A stretch of 64,000 bases of DNA, from assembly GCF_009647655.1 (NCBI RefSeq), contig NZ_WJFD01000007.1, positions 1-64,000 on the forward strand, given 5' to 3'. The notes under the pieces are model-generated. The model made no database searches. It saw nothing but the letters and a program-made list of their open reading frames with translations, and was not told where the DNA came from. The DNA is from Chitinophaga sp. SYP-B3965. GTDB taxonomy: Bacteria; Bacteroidota; Bacteroidia; Chitinophagales; Chitinophagaceae. A program made the translations under genes and the position numbers. Shown piece by piece: positions 27,115 through 35,864 of the stretch (its first letter is position 1; every line of letters starts with the position of its first letter).

Positions 27115-28203
27115 TTATTTGATGGTAGCCAGTCTGCCGGTATTGTAAAATTCTTCGTCTCTCAGCTTCAATGGATGATTCCGCTGATAGGCAGAAAAGG
27201 AATCATATTCTGCCTTGTGGAGGTTGGTCCATGCTTTATATTCTGCCTGGTTGGATACGGGGCCGAAAAGCCATTGGTTATACGCCTCGAACATTCCCTC
27301 CTTTAATAACCTGCGTTGAAAATCAAACAGTGCGTAAGGATACTTTACGCCTTGAAAATTATACCAGTCCAGTAAAAACCTTGTACGTAACATGATCAGC
27401 GATTCCGGCTCAATACCTGTAGCAATCACACTCACCTGTTTCGCCATGATACTTTTATAGCTGTCCATAAAAGCGGTCTCCGGTTCTTTACTGCCTCTTT
27501 TACTTTTCTTATCTGATGTTTCCATCGGCACACTGTCAAAGATAGCCGGGTCATCAAATAATTTTTTATAACACTCCAGCACAATTTCTCTTACTTCCGC
27601 CGTACGGGTGGTAAAGCTTTCCAGGTTGATGAAAGTTTCTCCGTAAAGAATAGCCCAGATGGGTTCTTTCGTCCAGAGGTAACTGCGCGAAGCATGATAA
27701 TAATTACCGGGGAAATTAGGATCTGTTTCGATGCCCTTTACCCATTGGCGCAGTGCGCCGTCGAAATTCTTCATGTTTTGCAGGAGGTCGCCATAGTCGT
27801 TATACAGCTCTCCGCTTTTAGGGAATTTCTTCAGGCCCCGCTGATATAATTTCTCTGCACCTTTCCAGTCCTGCTTAGCCTGGTAAATATTACCCGCTAT
27901 CTGGAAGAGGTGAATGTCTGCATCTTTCTTATCTACCAGGGGAGATACAACCGTATACGCCCTGTTGTAATCACCTTTGAGATAATAGGCAAAAGCAAGG
28001 TCCTGCTTCAATTGGATATCATCCGGAGCGGATTGGATAGCCTGGTTGAGCACCAGGATAGCATTGGCATAATCGCCGCTCCGCAAAAAGTTGCGGGCAG
28101 TAGTTTGCAGTTCACTGTTATCCTGTGCGGTGGCCCACTGAAATGTAAGCATCCCCGCCAGCACAAGGGTCCATCTTTTAGCAGCCTTTTGCCATTCCAT
28201 CAT
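27115..28203 (-). CDS. Exported tetratricopeptide-repeat protein
   Basis: 362 residues from the ATG at 28203, which gives a signal peptide (WTLVLAGMLTFQWATAQ); the frame continues to a TTG at 28263, but those residues do not look like a leader. Residues ~25-170 contain three to four TPR units (DYANAILVLNQAIQSAPDD, DYNRAYTVVSPLVDKKDAD, DWKGAEKLYQRGLKKFPKS, NFDGALRQWVKGIETDPN). The C-terminal half has no repeat signature. TPRs assemble protein complexes; the partner is unknown. Confidence 0.82.
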   Translation of the reverse strand: MMEWQKAAKRWTLVLAGMLTFQWATAQDNSELQTTARNFLRSGDYANAILVLNQAIQSAPDDIQLKQDLAFAYYLKGDYNRAYTVVSPLVDKKDADIHLFQIAGNIYQAKQDWKGAEKLYQRGLKKFPKSGELYNDYGDLLQNMKNFDGALRQWVKGIETDPNFPGNYYHASRSYLWTKEPIWAILYGETFINLESFTTRTAEVREIVLECYKKLFDDPAIFDSVPMETSDKKSKRGSKEPETAFMDSYKSIMAKQVSVIATGIEPESLIMLRTRFLLDWYNFQGVKYPYALFDFQRRLLKEGMFEAYNQWLFGPVSNQAEYKAWTNLHKAEYDSFSAYQRNHPLKLRDEEFYNTGRLATIK

Positions 28204-28278
28204 GCAATGCGTTTTATGTAAATGTAAGGAAAAAGCGTTGACCCCGGAGCAAGGCGGGGCCAACGTTTCAGATCATCA

Positions 28279-29514
28279 TCAGATCAAATGTGTTAACAGC
28301 CCGTCCCGCAGCTTGGGCTCAAACCACGTGGATTTGGGAGGCATTACATTACCACTGTCTGCAATATCAAAAAGTTGCTGGATCGTTACCGGGTAAAGGG
28401 CAAAAGCTACCTTCATCTCGCCACTGTCCACTCTCTTCACCAATTCCCCAAGCCCGCGGATCCCGCCAACAAAGTCAATTCTCTTATCCGTCCGTGGATC
28501 CCGGATACCCAGATGTTTGTCCAGGATATTGTTCTGAAGGATGGTCACGTCCAGGATGCCGATGGGGTCTACGGTATAAGTTCCTTCCCTGGCCACCAGG
28601 TGGTACCAGGTTTTATCCAGGTACATGCTGAATTCATGCAGCATGGAAGGTTTTTGCACATGGTGACCAACAGCTTCCACCACAAAGTCAAATTCCAGGC
28701 GGGAGAGGAGGTCCTCTTTGCTATGCCCGTTCAGGTCTTTTACCAGGCGGTTGTAATCCAGGATGGCTAATTCGCTGGCCGGGAAAATAGTGGTCAGGAA
28801 ATAGTTCAGGTTAGCGTCGCTGTGAATGTCTTCACCGGAGGCTTTTTGTACCAGGGCAGCTGAAGCTGCGCGGTGGTGGCCATCTGCGATGTAAGTAGCC
28901 GGTACTTTTTCAGCAAAAAGACGGGTGATCTCGTCTCCCACAGAAGCCTCATTTACTACCCAGATGGTATGGCTGATACCATCCTCTGCCGTGAAATCAT
29001 ACACGGGAGCCTGATTTTTCTGCCAGTGGTCTATCAGGGTATTCAGTTCCGGCACATCATTATAGGCCAGGAACACATTCCCCGTCTGGGCTTTGGTGGT
29101 CGTAATATGGTTGATCCGGTCCAGTTCTTTTTCCGGACGGGTGAATTCATGCTTTTTGATGATGCCATTATTATAATCATCAATGGAGGAAACACATACC
29201 AGGCCTGTTTGTGAACGGCCGTCCATCACCAGTTTATAGATATAATAACATGGCTGATCTTCATGGAATAAAGTGCCGGATGCCTGCAATTGGCCAAGGT
29301 TTTCTGCCGCTTTTGCATATACCGCCTCACTGTGAACGTCTGTTCCTTCCGGCAGGTCTATTTCAGATTTGGAAACATGATAGAAGGAATTAGGGTTCCC
29401 TGCAGCTGCTTCCGCCGCTTCTTTAGAGTTTAAAACATCGTAAGGCCTTGCGGCTACTTCTTTTGCCAATGCCGGTTGTGGACGTAATGCCCGGAAAGGT
29501 TTGATAATTGCCAT
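28279..29514 (-). CDS. DUF1015 family protein
   Basis: 411 residues, full length for the family. The start MAIIKPFRALRPQP followed by ARPYDVLNSKEA is the family hallmark, as is VPATYIADGHHRAASA in the middle. Function is unknown. In Bacteroidota this family commonly lies next to serine-biosynthesis genes, and here phosphoserine aminotransferase is just upstream; an accessory role in that area is only suggested by position. A terminator lies between the two genes (29579-29612), so it probably has its own promoter or depends on read-through. Confidence 0.88.
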   Translation of the reverse strand: MAIIKPFRALRPQPALAKEVAARPYDVLNSKEAAEAAAGNPNSFYHVSKSEIDLPEGTDVHSEAVYAKAAENLGQLQASGTLFHEDQPCYYIYKLVMDGRSQTGLVCVSSIDDYNNGIIKKHEFTRPEKELDRINHITTTKAQTGNVFLAYNDVPELNTLIDHWQKNQAPVYDFTAEDGISHTIWVVNEASVGDEITRLFAEKVPATYIADGHHRAASAALVQKASGEDIHSDANLNYFLTTIFPASELAILDYNRLVKDLNGHSKEDLLSRLEFDFVVEAVGHHVQKPSMLHEFSMYLDKTWYHLVAREGTYTVDPIGILDVTILQNNILDKHLGIRDPRTDKRIDFVGGIRGLGELVKRVDSGEMKVAFALYPVTIQQLFDIADSGNVMPPKSTWFEPKLRDGLLTHLI

Positions 29515-29578
29515 GATCGAAAATTTTCTGTTAAGAGCGGTAAAAATAAGAAAAGCAGGGTAGGAATCAGAGGGGTAT

Positions 29579-29612
29579 AAAAAAAGACTGCCACAATCAC
29601 TGCGGCAGTCTT
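29579..29612 (-). terminator. Terminator of serC
   Basis: Stem GACTGCC (29586-29592) with GGCAGTC (29604-29610), extended by A-T pairs. Read leftwards it ends in a run of seven U (29585-29579). Confidence 0.9.
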
Positions 29613-29636
29613 CATATATAATATTTTCTCATACAG

Positions 29637-30707
29637 TTATGCTTTCTTCAGTGAGAAGAATTTCATGGCTTCCACCATGGCTTCTACACTTTCAAGCGGC
29701 AGTGCATTGTAAAGGGATGCGCGGAATCCGCCGGACAAGCGATGTCCTTTGATACCAACGATGTCTTCTTTTTTGGCAAACTTGAGGAATTCCTCTTCCA
29801 GCTCTGGTTTATCGATGGTAAAGGTCACATTCATTTTGCTGCGGTCTTCCTTGGCAACATTACCACGGAACAGCGGATTGTGATCTATCTCATCATATAA
29901 TAATGCAGCTTTCTTGTTATTGATCTTCTCAATAGCAGCCACACCGCCCTGGCCTTTCAGCCATCTGAGCGTAAGCATGGAAATATATACGGCAAACACC
30001 GGAGGGGTGTTAAGCATAGAGCCGTTTTCAATATGCAATTTATAATCAAGGATACTGGGAACTTTGCGGGTAACCTTGCCCAGCATGCTCTTGCGAACTG
30101 CTACCATGGTTGCACCTGCAGCGCCCATATTCTTTTGCACACCGGCATATATCAATGCATAGCGGTTAAAGTCCATCTGGCGGCTAAGGATATCACTGCT
30201 CATATCCGCTACCAGTGGCACATCCGTTTCCGGAGTGGTATGCCATTGCGTACCATAAATGGTATTGTTGGTAGTGATATGCAGATATTTAGCTTGCGCC
30301 GGGATCGTATACTGCTTGGGTATGTGATTATAATTACTGTCTTTGGAGCTGGCGATGACATCTACATAACCAAACTGTTTGGCTTCTTTGATAGCTTTAT
30401 TAGACCACACACCGGTGTCAATGTAAGCAGCAGTTTCTCCACTTTCCAGCAAATTCATAGGAACTTGCAGGAACTGGGTCGTCGCGCCTCCGTGTAAGAA
30501 CAGCACTTCGTAGTCATCCTCAAGCTGCATAAGCTCTTTGGCAAGACTGCGCGCCTCTTCCATCACGGCTACAAATGGCTCCGTGCGATGTCCTATTTCC
30601 AGGATTGACATCCCGCTACCGTCAAAGTCGATCAGCGATTTGCTGGCTTTGTACAGCACTTCGTTTGGTAATACAGAAGGACCTGCATTAAAGTTGTGCA
30701 CCTTCAT
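29637..30707 (-). CDS. serC: Phosphoserine aminotransferase
   Basis: 356 residues from the ATG at 30707 (MKVHNFNAGPSVLP), the usual SerC start and length; a GTG at 30743 would add 12 residues. Class V aminotransferase of serine synthesis: converts 3-phosphohydroxypyruvate and glutamate to phosphoserine and 2-oxoglutarate, and also serves pyridoxal phosphate synthesis in some bacteria. Visible motifs: FLHGGATTQFLQVPMNLL (cofactor phosphate site) and LIYAGVQKNMGAAG, which contains the Schiff-base lysine. HRLSGGFRASLYN near the end is typical. Cytosolic; it has its own terminator. Confidence 0.96.
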   Translation of the reverse strand: MKVHNFNAGPSVLPNEVLYKASKSLIDFDGSGMSILEIGHRTEPFVAVMEEARSLAKELMQLEDDYEVLFLHGGATTQFLQVPMNLLESGETAAYIDTGVWSNKAIKEAKQFGYVDVIASSKDSNYNHIPKQYTIPAQAKYLHITTNNTIYGTQWHTTPETDVPLVADMSSDILSRQMDFNRYALIYAGVQKNMGAAGATMVAVRKSMLGKVTRKVPSILDYKLHIENGSMLNTPPVFAVYISMLTLRWLKGQGGVAAIEKINNKKAALLYDEIDHNPLFRGNVAKEDRSKMNVTFTIDKPELEEEFLKFAKKEDIVGIKGHRLSGGFRASLYNALPLESVEAMVEAMKFFSLKKA

Positions 30708-30859
30708 GTTGCGATCTAGATTGAATACGTTTTCTTGTTCCACTTGTCTATGGTTTTTCGAAGGAATTGGTAAAAAATCGCGGTTAACTCAAAACCGGAG
30801 GATGGGTAGGAAAGGTTAAAAAGATAGAGGATCAAAGATAATATTTCTTTTGTTAATTC

Positions 30860-31819
30860 TTAATGCTCCCTGTCAAATATTTTACCATGCCGCCAAAGAC
30901 TGTCCAGCCTTTGTATAGCCAGCTTATCAGGTTGTATTATTGTTAATAAATTCAGCGGAGGCTGGCCCGCATCAACCCATGCTGTATACCAGCAGGCAGC
31001 GATCGCTGCAACCGAACCCCGCATCCTGCGTTCCACCATATCTCCCAATACATGCTGATATGCTTTCGTATAGGCGGCTGAGTAATTACGCACCAGCACC
31101 CCCTTCCGCAACTCATAAGCATATCGCTGATCTGCCGGGAAACGCAGGCTCAGCTTCTTTTCCAGCCGTAATACCGTATCTGCTGCCAGCGCACTTTCTG
31201 TAACTACCTGCCAGATAAAACTCCTCATATTCTTAATGTAACCTGCCCGCCCCGTCCAGTAGTCAAACCCCTCATCCCCCAGCAGTTCCGGAATGCGGGA
31301 TTCCCATAACCCATGAATGCCATGCTGGCCGGTCAATTGACCGTTATGATTAGAACAGGCATGTAAGGGCACATGCGCATCTCCCATATAATGCCCCAGT
31401 TCTGAAGCCAGTCGCAGGATACGGGTTCCGTCACCAGCCTGAAAAGCTGCCGTTAACTGTGCCATCATTTTCTCCAGGTGCCAGGGCAAAATGCCATACC
31501 GCTGTAAAGTATCAGCCGTAAATTTTACCAGGGCATCAGACCAGGAACGCGGAATGGCAGCAAAAAGCGGCTGGCCATAATGATCTGCATCCAAATAATG
31601 ACGGGCTCCTTCGGCAGCCAGCATATATCGCCGTTTATCCGGAGCCGTGGCTTGTTGCGTGATGTATTCAATATGTGGTTTGAAAAAGACCATCATTTCC
31701 GGAGGAAGGGAAAAAACAGCCAGGCGGTTAATTCGCTCATGGGCAAAGAAGCCCCATGCCTTTGCAATTTGGGCTGGAGCCAGCAAACAGGCCACCAGCA
31801 AAAGGGACAATGGATTCAT
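30860..31819 (-). CDS. Zinc-dependent phospholipase C / S1-P1 nuclease superfamily protein
   Basis: 319 residues with a signal peptide ending ...AQIAKA. The mature N-terminus begins WGFFAHERINRLAVF: in this superfamily the N-terminal Trp and nearby His bind zinc. Further ligands are visible in HYLDADHYG, ELGHYMGDAHVPLHA and HGLWESRIPE. The family has three-zinc phosphoesterases acting on phospholipids or nucleic acids. Bacteroidota homologues are usually named zinc-dependent phospholipase C; I cannot tell lipase from nuclease. It stands between serC and a DUF502 gene. Confidence 0.78.
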   Translation of the reverse strand: MNPLSLLLVACLLAPAQIAKAWGFFAHERINRLAVFSLPPEMMVFFKPHIEYITQQATAPDKRRYMLAAEGARHYLDADHYGQPLFAAIPRSWSDALVKFTADTLQRYGILPWHLEKMMAQLTAAFQAGDGTRILRLASELGHYMGDAHVPLHACSNHNGQLTGQHGIHGLWESRIPELLGDEGFDYWTGRAGYIKNMRSFIWQVVTESALAADTVLRLEKKLSLRFPADQRYAYELRKGVLVRNYSAAYTKAYQHVLGDMVERRMRGSVAAIAACWYTAWVDAGQPPLNLLTIIQPDKLAIQRLDSLWRHGKIFDREH

Positions 31820-31876
31820 ACCATTGAATGTCCGAAGAAAAAAGCAAATAAATAGGGAACCGATAAATTGTTGGAA

Positions 31877-32527
31877 TTACTTCACCTCATCTGCCTTGGG
31901 AGCAACATGTGTGATTTCAGTAATGTGTGTCACCCCTCCTGAAACCGCAAATTTCATCGCCTCACCCGCAGAGATGTTGGTCAGCGGCCGCACTTTCCCC
32001 TCTTTCACAATAAATACCTTACCCGTAATAGCATAAGCATGTGGTACATAAACAGCCATATACCCCTCTAACCCAAGACTGTTCACGTTTTCCTGTGTAA
32101 TAAAACCCATTTCCCATACATCATCCCCATATACATTCACCAGCACCGGATGGTCAAATTTCTTTTTCTCTCCCACAAAAGCATCAAAAACATCCTTCAC
32201 AGAAGAATAGATGTATTTAATAAAAGGAGTACGTTCCAGGATATGATCAAACATGTCTATCAGCCTGCCCACAATAAAAGAGGAACTGATATAACCCATG
32301 AAAATGATCAGGATGAACACGATGGCAAATCCTACCCCCTTGTATTTCAATATGTTAAGCGGATGATCCAGCGGCAGCAGGTCACGCGGCAGTATATTGT
32401 CTATGGTAACAAACCCCCAGTACAACGTAAAAGCCGTGATCCCTATCGGGGCCAGGATCAGTAAACCCTGGAAAAAATACCGCAAGATCCGGGACAATAA
32501 TAGGCTGAATCTCAATTTTGGAGACAT
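31877..32527 (-). CDS. DUF502 family membrane protein
   Basis: 216 residues from the ATG at 32527; a GTG further up (32566) would add an atypical leader. Two membrane helices: RYFFQGLLILAPIGITAFTLYW and GVGFAIVFILIIFMGYISS. Between and after them come IDMFDHILERTPFIKYIYSSVKDVFDAF and the soluble C-terminal domain ending in a PLTNISAGEAMKFAVSGG region. All are DUF502 hallmarks. Function unknown. The promoter region of the TetR operon lies immediately upstream on the other strand. Confidence 0.9.
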   Translation of the reverse strand: MSPKLRFSLLLSRILRYFFQGLLILAPIGITAFTLYWGFVTIDNILPRDLLPLDHPLNILKYKGVGFAIVFILIIFMGYISSSFIVGRLIDMFDHILERTPFIKYIYSSVKDVFDAFVGEKKKFDHPVLVNVYGDDVWEMGFITQENVNSLGLEGYMAVYVPHAYAITGKVFIVKEGKVRPLTNISAGEAMKFAVSGGVTHITEITHVAPKADEVK

Positions 32528-32618
32528 GTGATATGGTATTGAAAGAGCAAAGGTACAGCATCCCACCCATCAAAATCCCCAAAACCCGGGGAAAAGCTAA
32601 TAGGTAAAAAATATCTAC

Positions 32619-32648
32619 TGGAAACTTTGGTAGTTTAAAAAGTTTCCA
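32619..32648. promoter_or_regulatory. Palindromic operator, probably for the TetR-type regulator
   Basis: Perfect 10-bp inverted repeat: TGGAAACTTT (32619-32628) and AAAGTTTCCA (32639-32648), 10-bp spacer. It lies between the -33 and -7 boxes of the promoter for the adjacent tetR gene, where a bound repressor would block RNA polymerase. TetR proteins bind such palindromes and commonly control their own operon; that this one does is inference from position and symmetry. Confidence 0.82.
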
Positions 32649-32656
32649 TAGTTTTG
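32626..32656 (+). promoter_or_regulatory. Bacteroidota-type promoter of the tetR-RND operon
   Basis: TTTG (-33 box, 32626-32629), 19-nt spacer, TAGTTTTG (-7 box, TAnnTTTG, 32649-32656). This is an exact match to the consensus for the primary sigma factor of Bacteroidota. The ATG of the tetR gene is 35 nt downstream at 32692. Confidence 0.85.
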
Positions 32657-32691
32657 TCCGTGTATTTAAGAAATTCAGTGTTTTATAACCA

Positions 32692-33306
32692 ATGGAAGTA
32701 CAAGAGCGAATATTAGATACTGCATTCAACCTTTTCAGGCAATACGGCACCCGCTCCATTACCATGGACGAAATTGCCCAGAAAATGGGGATCTCCAAGA
32801 AAACGCTGTATGCGCACTTTGCGGATAAGAGCGATCTGGTAGTGAATGTGATGAGCCGGCACCTGAAACTAATGGAAGATCAGTGCCTGGCAGGTAAAGA
32901 ACAGTCCAACGATGCCATCGAAGAACTGTTCCTCGTGATGAAAATGCTGGATGAGAAATTACGCAACATGAACCCGGTAGCCATGATGGACCTTCAAAAG
33001 TTCCATGCAAAAGCCTACCAGATCTTTGAAAAACATAAAGATGTATTCATGTTGCAAATGATCCGGGAAAACCTGGAAAGAGGCATTCGGGAAGAATTAT
33101 ATCGCCCGGACCTGGATCTGGATATCCTCAGCCGTTTCCGTACAGCCGCAGCCATGTTCTGCTTTCAGCCGGATATGTTTTCGATGAACGGTTACGACAT
33201 GACACGTGTACAAAGAGTCCTGCTGGAAAATTTCCTTTTTGGGGTAGTCACACTCAAAGGATATAAGCAGATCGAGAAATATAAATCCAAAGATTACCCG
33301 AAATAA
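32692..33306 (+). CDS. TetR/AcrR family transcriptional regulator
   Basis: 204 residues. The N-terminal helix-turn-helix is complete: ERILDTAFNLFRQYGTRSITMDEIAQKMGISKKTLYAHFADKSDLV (about 5-50), with the classic 'TLYxHFxxKxxL' end. The remaining ~150 residues are the ligand-binding and dimerisation helices. As first gene of a TolC-adaptor-pump operon it very likely represses that operon and responds to a pump substrate. A palindrome in its own promoter (32619-32648) is the probable binding site. The next gene follows after 12 bp. Confidence 0.93.
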   Translation: MEVQERILDTAFNLFRQYGTRSITMDEIAQKMGISKKTLYAHFADKSDLVVNVMSRHLKLMEDQCLAGKEQSNDAIEELFLVMKMLDEKLRNMNPVAMMDLQKFHAKAYQIFEKHKDVFMLQMIRENLERGIREELYRPDLDLDILSRFRTAAAMFCFQPDMFSMNGYDMTRVQRVLLENFLFGVVTLKGYKQIEKYKSKDYPK

Positions 33307-33318
33307 ACACAGAGAACT

Positions 33319-34683
33319 ATGCAGTTTAAATGGAAGCTCATCGCTTTAACAGGTATGATGATGCAATTATTAACCTACGCTAATGCCCAGCAGCCAGCTG
33401 TTTCGCCCTTAGAAACAGTGAGGTTCACTGTCAAAGAAGCGGTAGACTATGCGTTGGTGAATCAGTACGCCGTTCGGAATGCCAAACTGGATGAATTGAT
33501 AACACTTGCCAAGAACAAAGAGGTAAGTGGGTTGGCTCTTCCTCAGGTTTCCGGTACAGCTACTTTTCAGGACAATCCGATCATCCAGAAACAATTGATC
33601 GATGCATCTAACTTTGATCCCTCTGTACCCAAAGGTACACTGGTCGCTTTTTCCTTTGGGCTGAAATATAATGCCCTGGGTAATGTGGATGTCAATCAGG
33701 TATTATTCGATCCCAGTGTATTAGTAGCCCTTCAGGCCCGCAAAACATTGGAAGAACTGGCCCGGAAAGGAGTACAGAAATCCGAGGTTGATGTGAAAAC
33801 AGCGGTTTATAAAGCTTACTTCAACGTGTTAGCAGCAGACAAAGCCAATAAGATCCTGCAGGAAAGCTTGCTCCGCATGGAGAAAACACTGAACGAAACA
33901 AGAGAGACCTATAAGAACGGTCTGGTAGAAAAGCTGGATGTTGACAGGCTGGTTGTACAATACAATAACCTTAAATCTGAAGAACTTCGTCTCCGTAATA
34001 CCCGTGATGTTGGTATTGCATCTCTTAAATTCCAGATGGGCATGCCTATGGCGCAACAACTGGAATTAAAAGATACACTCAGTAATGAAGCCCTTACGGC
34101 AGATATTCAGGAGCAGGGCCAGTTCAATTATAATAACCGGATCGAATATCAATTATTAGAAACGCAAAAGAGGGCCAACGAGTACAATCTGAAGAGATAC
34201 CGCATGCAGGGGCTGCCATCACTGAACGCATTTGGGCAAGGTGGCGTTTCCAGGCAAAGTAATACTTTCAACTACTTCCAGCAACAACTTTGGTATGGTT
34301 ATGTTTCCTGGGGACTGACACTGAAAGTGCCTATTTTTAGCGGACTGCAAAGAAGGCGGAAAGTAGATCAGGCTTTTATTGAAGTACAGAAGTCTACACT
34401 GTCCATGGAAAATACCCGCAATTCAATAGACCTGGATCAAACGCAGTCATCCACTAACCTTCGTAATAATATTACGTTGCTGCAAAGCCAGGAAGATAAT
34501 ATGAAACTGGCCAATGAAGTATATAACACAACGAACATCAAATATAAAGAAGGTGTTGGTTCCAGCCTTGAAGTGATCACAGCGGAAACCGCTTTGCTCA
34601 CCGCACAGAACAACTACTTTAGCGCATTGTTCAATGTGATCGTTTCCAGGATTGATTACCTGAAAGCATACGGAAAACTTTAA
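33319..34683 (+). CDS. TolC family outer-membrane efflux protein
   Basis: 454 residues with a signal peptide (cleavage near YANAQ). Two outer-membrane-efflux halves: the first around VKEAVDYALVNQYAVRNAKLDEL with coiled-coil to ~250; the second from ~270, with YWxx-type aromatic strands (YFQQQLWYGYVSWGLTLKVP) and a long helix ending in KEGVGSSLEVITAETALLTAQNNY. Unlike the first system's outer-membrane factor, it has no lipobox. It forms the outer-membrane channel for the following adaptor and pump. Confidence 0.92.
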   Translation: MQFKWKLIALTGMMMQLLTYANAQQPAVSPLETVRFTVKEAVDYALVNQYAVRNAKLDELITLAKNKEVSGLALPQVSGTATFQDNPIIQKQLIDASNFDPSVPKGTLVAFSFGLKYNALGNVDVNQVLFDPSVLVALQARKTLEELARKGVQKSEVDVKTAVYKAYFNVLAADKANKILQESLLRMEKTLNETRETYKNGLVEKLDVDRLVVQYNNLKSEELRLRNTRDVGIASLKFQMGMPMAQQLELKDTLSNEALTADIQEQGQFNYNNRIEYQLLETQKRANEYNLKRYRMQGLPSLNAFGQGGVSRQSNTFNYFQQQLWYGYVSWGLTLKVPIFSGLQRRRKVDQAFIEVQKSTLSMENTRNSIDLDQTQSSTNLRNNITLLQSQEDNMKLANEVYNTTNIKYKEGVGSSLEVITAETALLTAQNNYFSALFNVIVSRIDYLKAYGKL

Positions 34684-34719
34684 TCATTCAACTACAATCT
34701 GCCTTAAATCTATAATACC

Positions 34720-35829
34720 ATGACTAAAAGATATTTTGTACTCCCCCTGATCACTGTGATCCTGGCTGCTTGTGGTGGCGGTGGTGGTAACAAAACCGAA
34801 GAACTGCAAAAGCTGAAACAAGAGAAATCAGCATTAGATGCAAAGATCACTGCCCTCGAAAAAGAACTGAAAGCAGGCGATTCATCTGTGAAGATGAAAA
34901 CCGTTACCATTGCGGCTATCAGCGATACTACCTTTGAACATTACATAGATATCCAGGGTAGCGTTGATGCAAAGGAAAACGTGAACGCATCCGCACAGGT
35001 ACCTGGCGTTATCAGAGCTATCTTCGTGAGAGAAGGCCAGGCTGTTTCAAAAGGCCAGGCACTCGCACAGGTAGATGATCTGGTGCTCCGTTCCGGCATT
35101 GCAGAATTGCAAACCCAAATTGATCTCGCCGAAATAATGTATCAGAAACAGGCAAACCTCTGGAAACAACAGATCGGTTCCGAAGTGCAATACCTGAATG
35201 CGAAAGCGGCAAAGGATAACCTGGAAAGAAAAATGAGTACCCTTAAAGATCAGCTCGCGCAAACCCGTATTACCGCTCCTATTAATGGTACAGTGGATCA
35301 GGTGATCGCAAAAGTGGGAGATAATATAGCCCCCGGTACGCCTTCTTTCCGTATAGTGAACAGCAATAACCTGCGGGTAATAGCCAACATAGCTGAATCA
35401 TTTGCAGGGAAAGTAAAAACAGGCGACGAAGTACTGCTCACCTTCCCGGATATCAATAAAGAACAACGTACCCGCATCGGTTTTGCAAGCAAAACAATTG
35501 ATCCGGTAAGCCGTACCATTAGAGTGGAAATTCCTTTGAACGGCTCCGCTGATCTTCATCCCAACATGATCGCACAACTGCGCATCATTGATTACAAGGC
35601 AAAAGATGCCATCGTTGTACCAGTAAGCGTGATCCAATATTCCATGGGTAAACCTTATGTACTCACCGTAAAAGGCAGCGGGGATAAATTGCAGGCAGTA
35701 CGTAACAATATAGAGATCGGCCGTACTTATAACGACAGAGCAGAGATCAAATCAGGTTTGCAGATTGGGGACAGGATCATTACTTCCGGCTTCCAGGGCG
35801 TTAACGACAATGACCTGGTGAAACTCTAA
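34720..35829 (+). CDS. RND efflux periplasmic adaptor, lipoprotein
   Basis: 369 residues. Lipobox VILAAC (Cys18), followed by a glycine run and a short coiled coil (EELQKLKQEKSALDAKITAL) that is an extra N-terminal element. Then the usual adaptor order: lipoyl half (VPGVIRAIFVREGQAVSKGQ), helical hairpin, second lipoyl half (RITAPINGTVDQVIAKVGD), beta-barrel and membrane-proximal domain. It links the TolC-like protein and the pump of this operon, 36 bp and 35 bp from its neighbours. Confidence 0.93.
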   Translation: MTKRYFVLPLITVILAACGGGGGNKTEELQKLKQEKSALDAKITALEKELKAGDSSVKMKTVTIAAISDTTFEHYIDIQGSVDAKENVNASAQVPGVIRAIFVREGQAVSKGQALAQVDDLVLRSGIAELQTQIDLAEIMYQKQANLWKQQIGSEVQYLNAKAAKDNLERKMSTLKDQLAQTRITAPINGTVDQVIAKVGDNIAPGTPSFRIVNSNNLRVIANIAESFAGKVKTGDEVLLTFPDINKEQRTRIGFASKTIDPVSRTIRVEIPLNGSADLHPNMIAQLRIIDYKAKDAIVVPVSVIQYSMGKPYVLTVKGSGDKLQAVRNNIEIGRTYNDRAEIKSGLQIGDRIITSGFQGVNDNDLVKL

Positions 35830-35864
35830 TTGTGTAGTGCTATCCACCTAAAAAAAATTACCCG

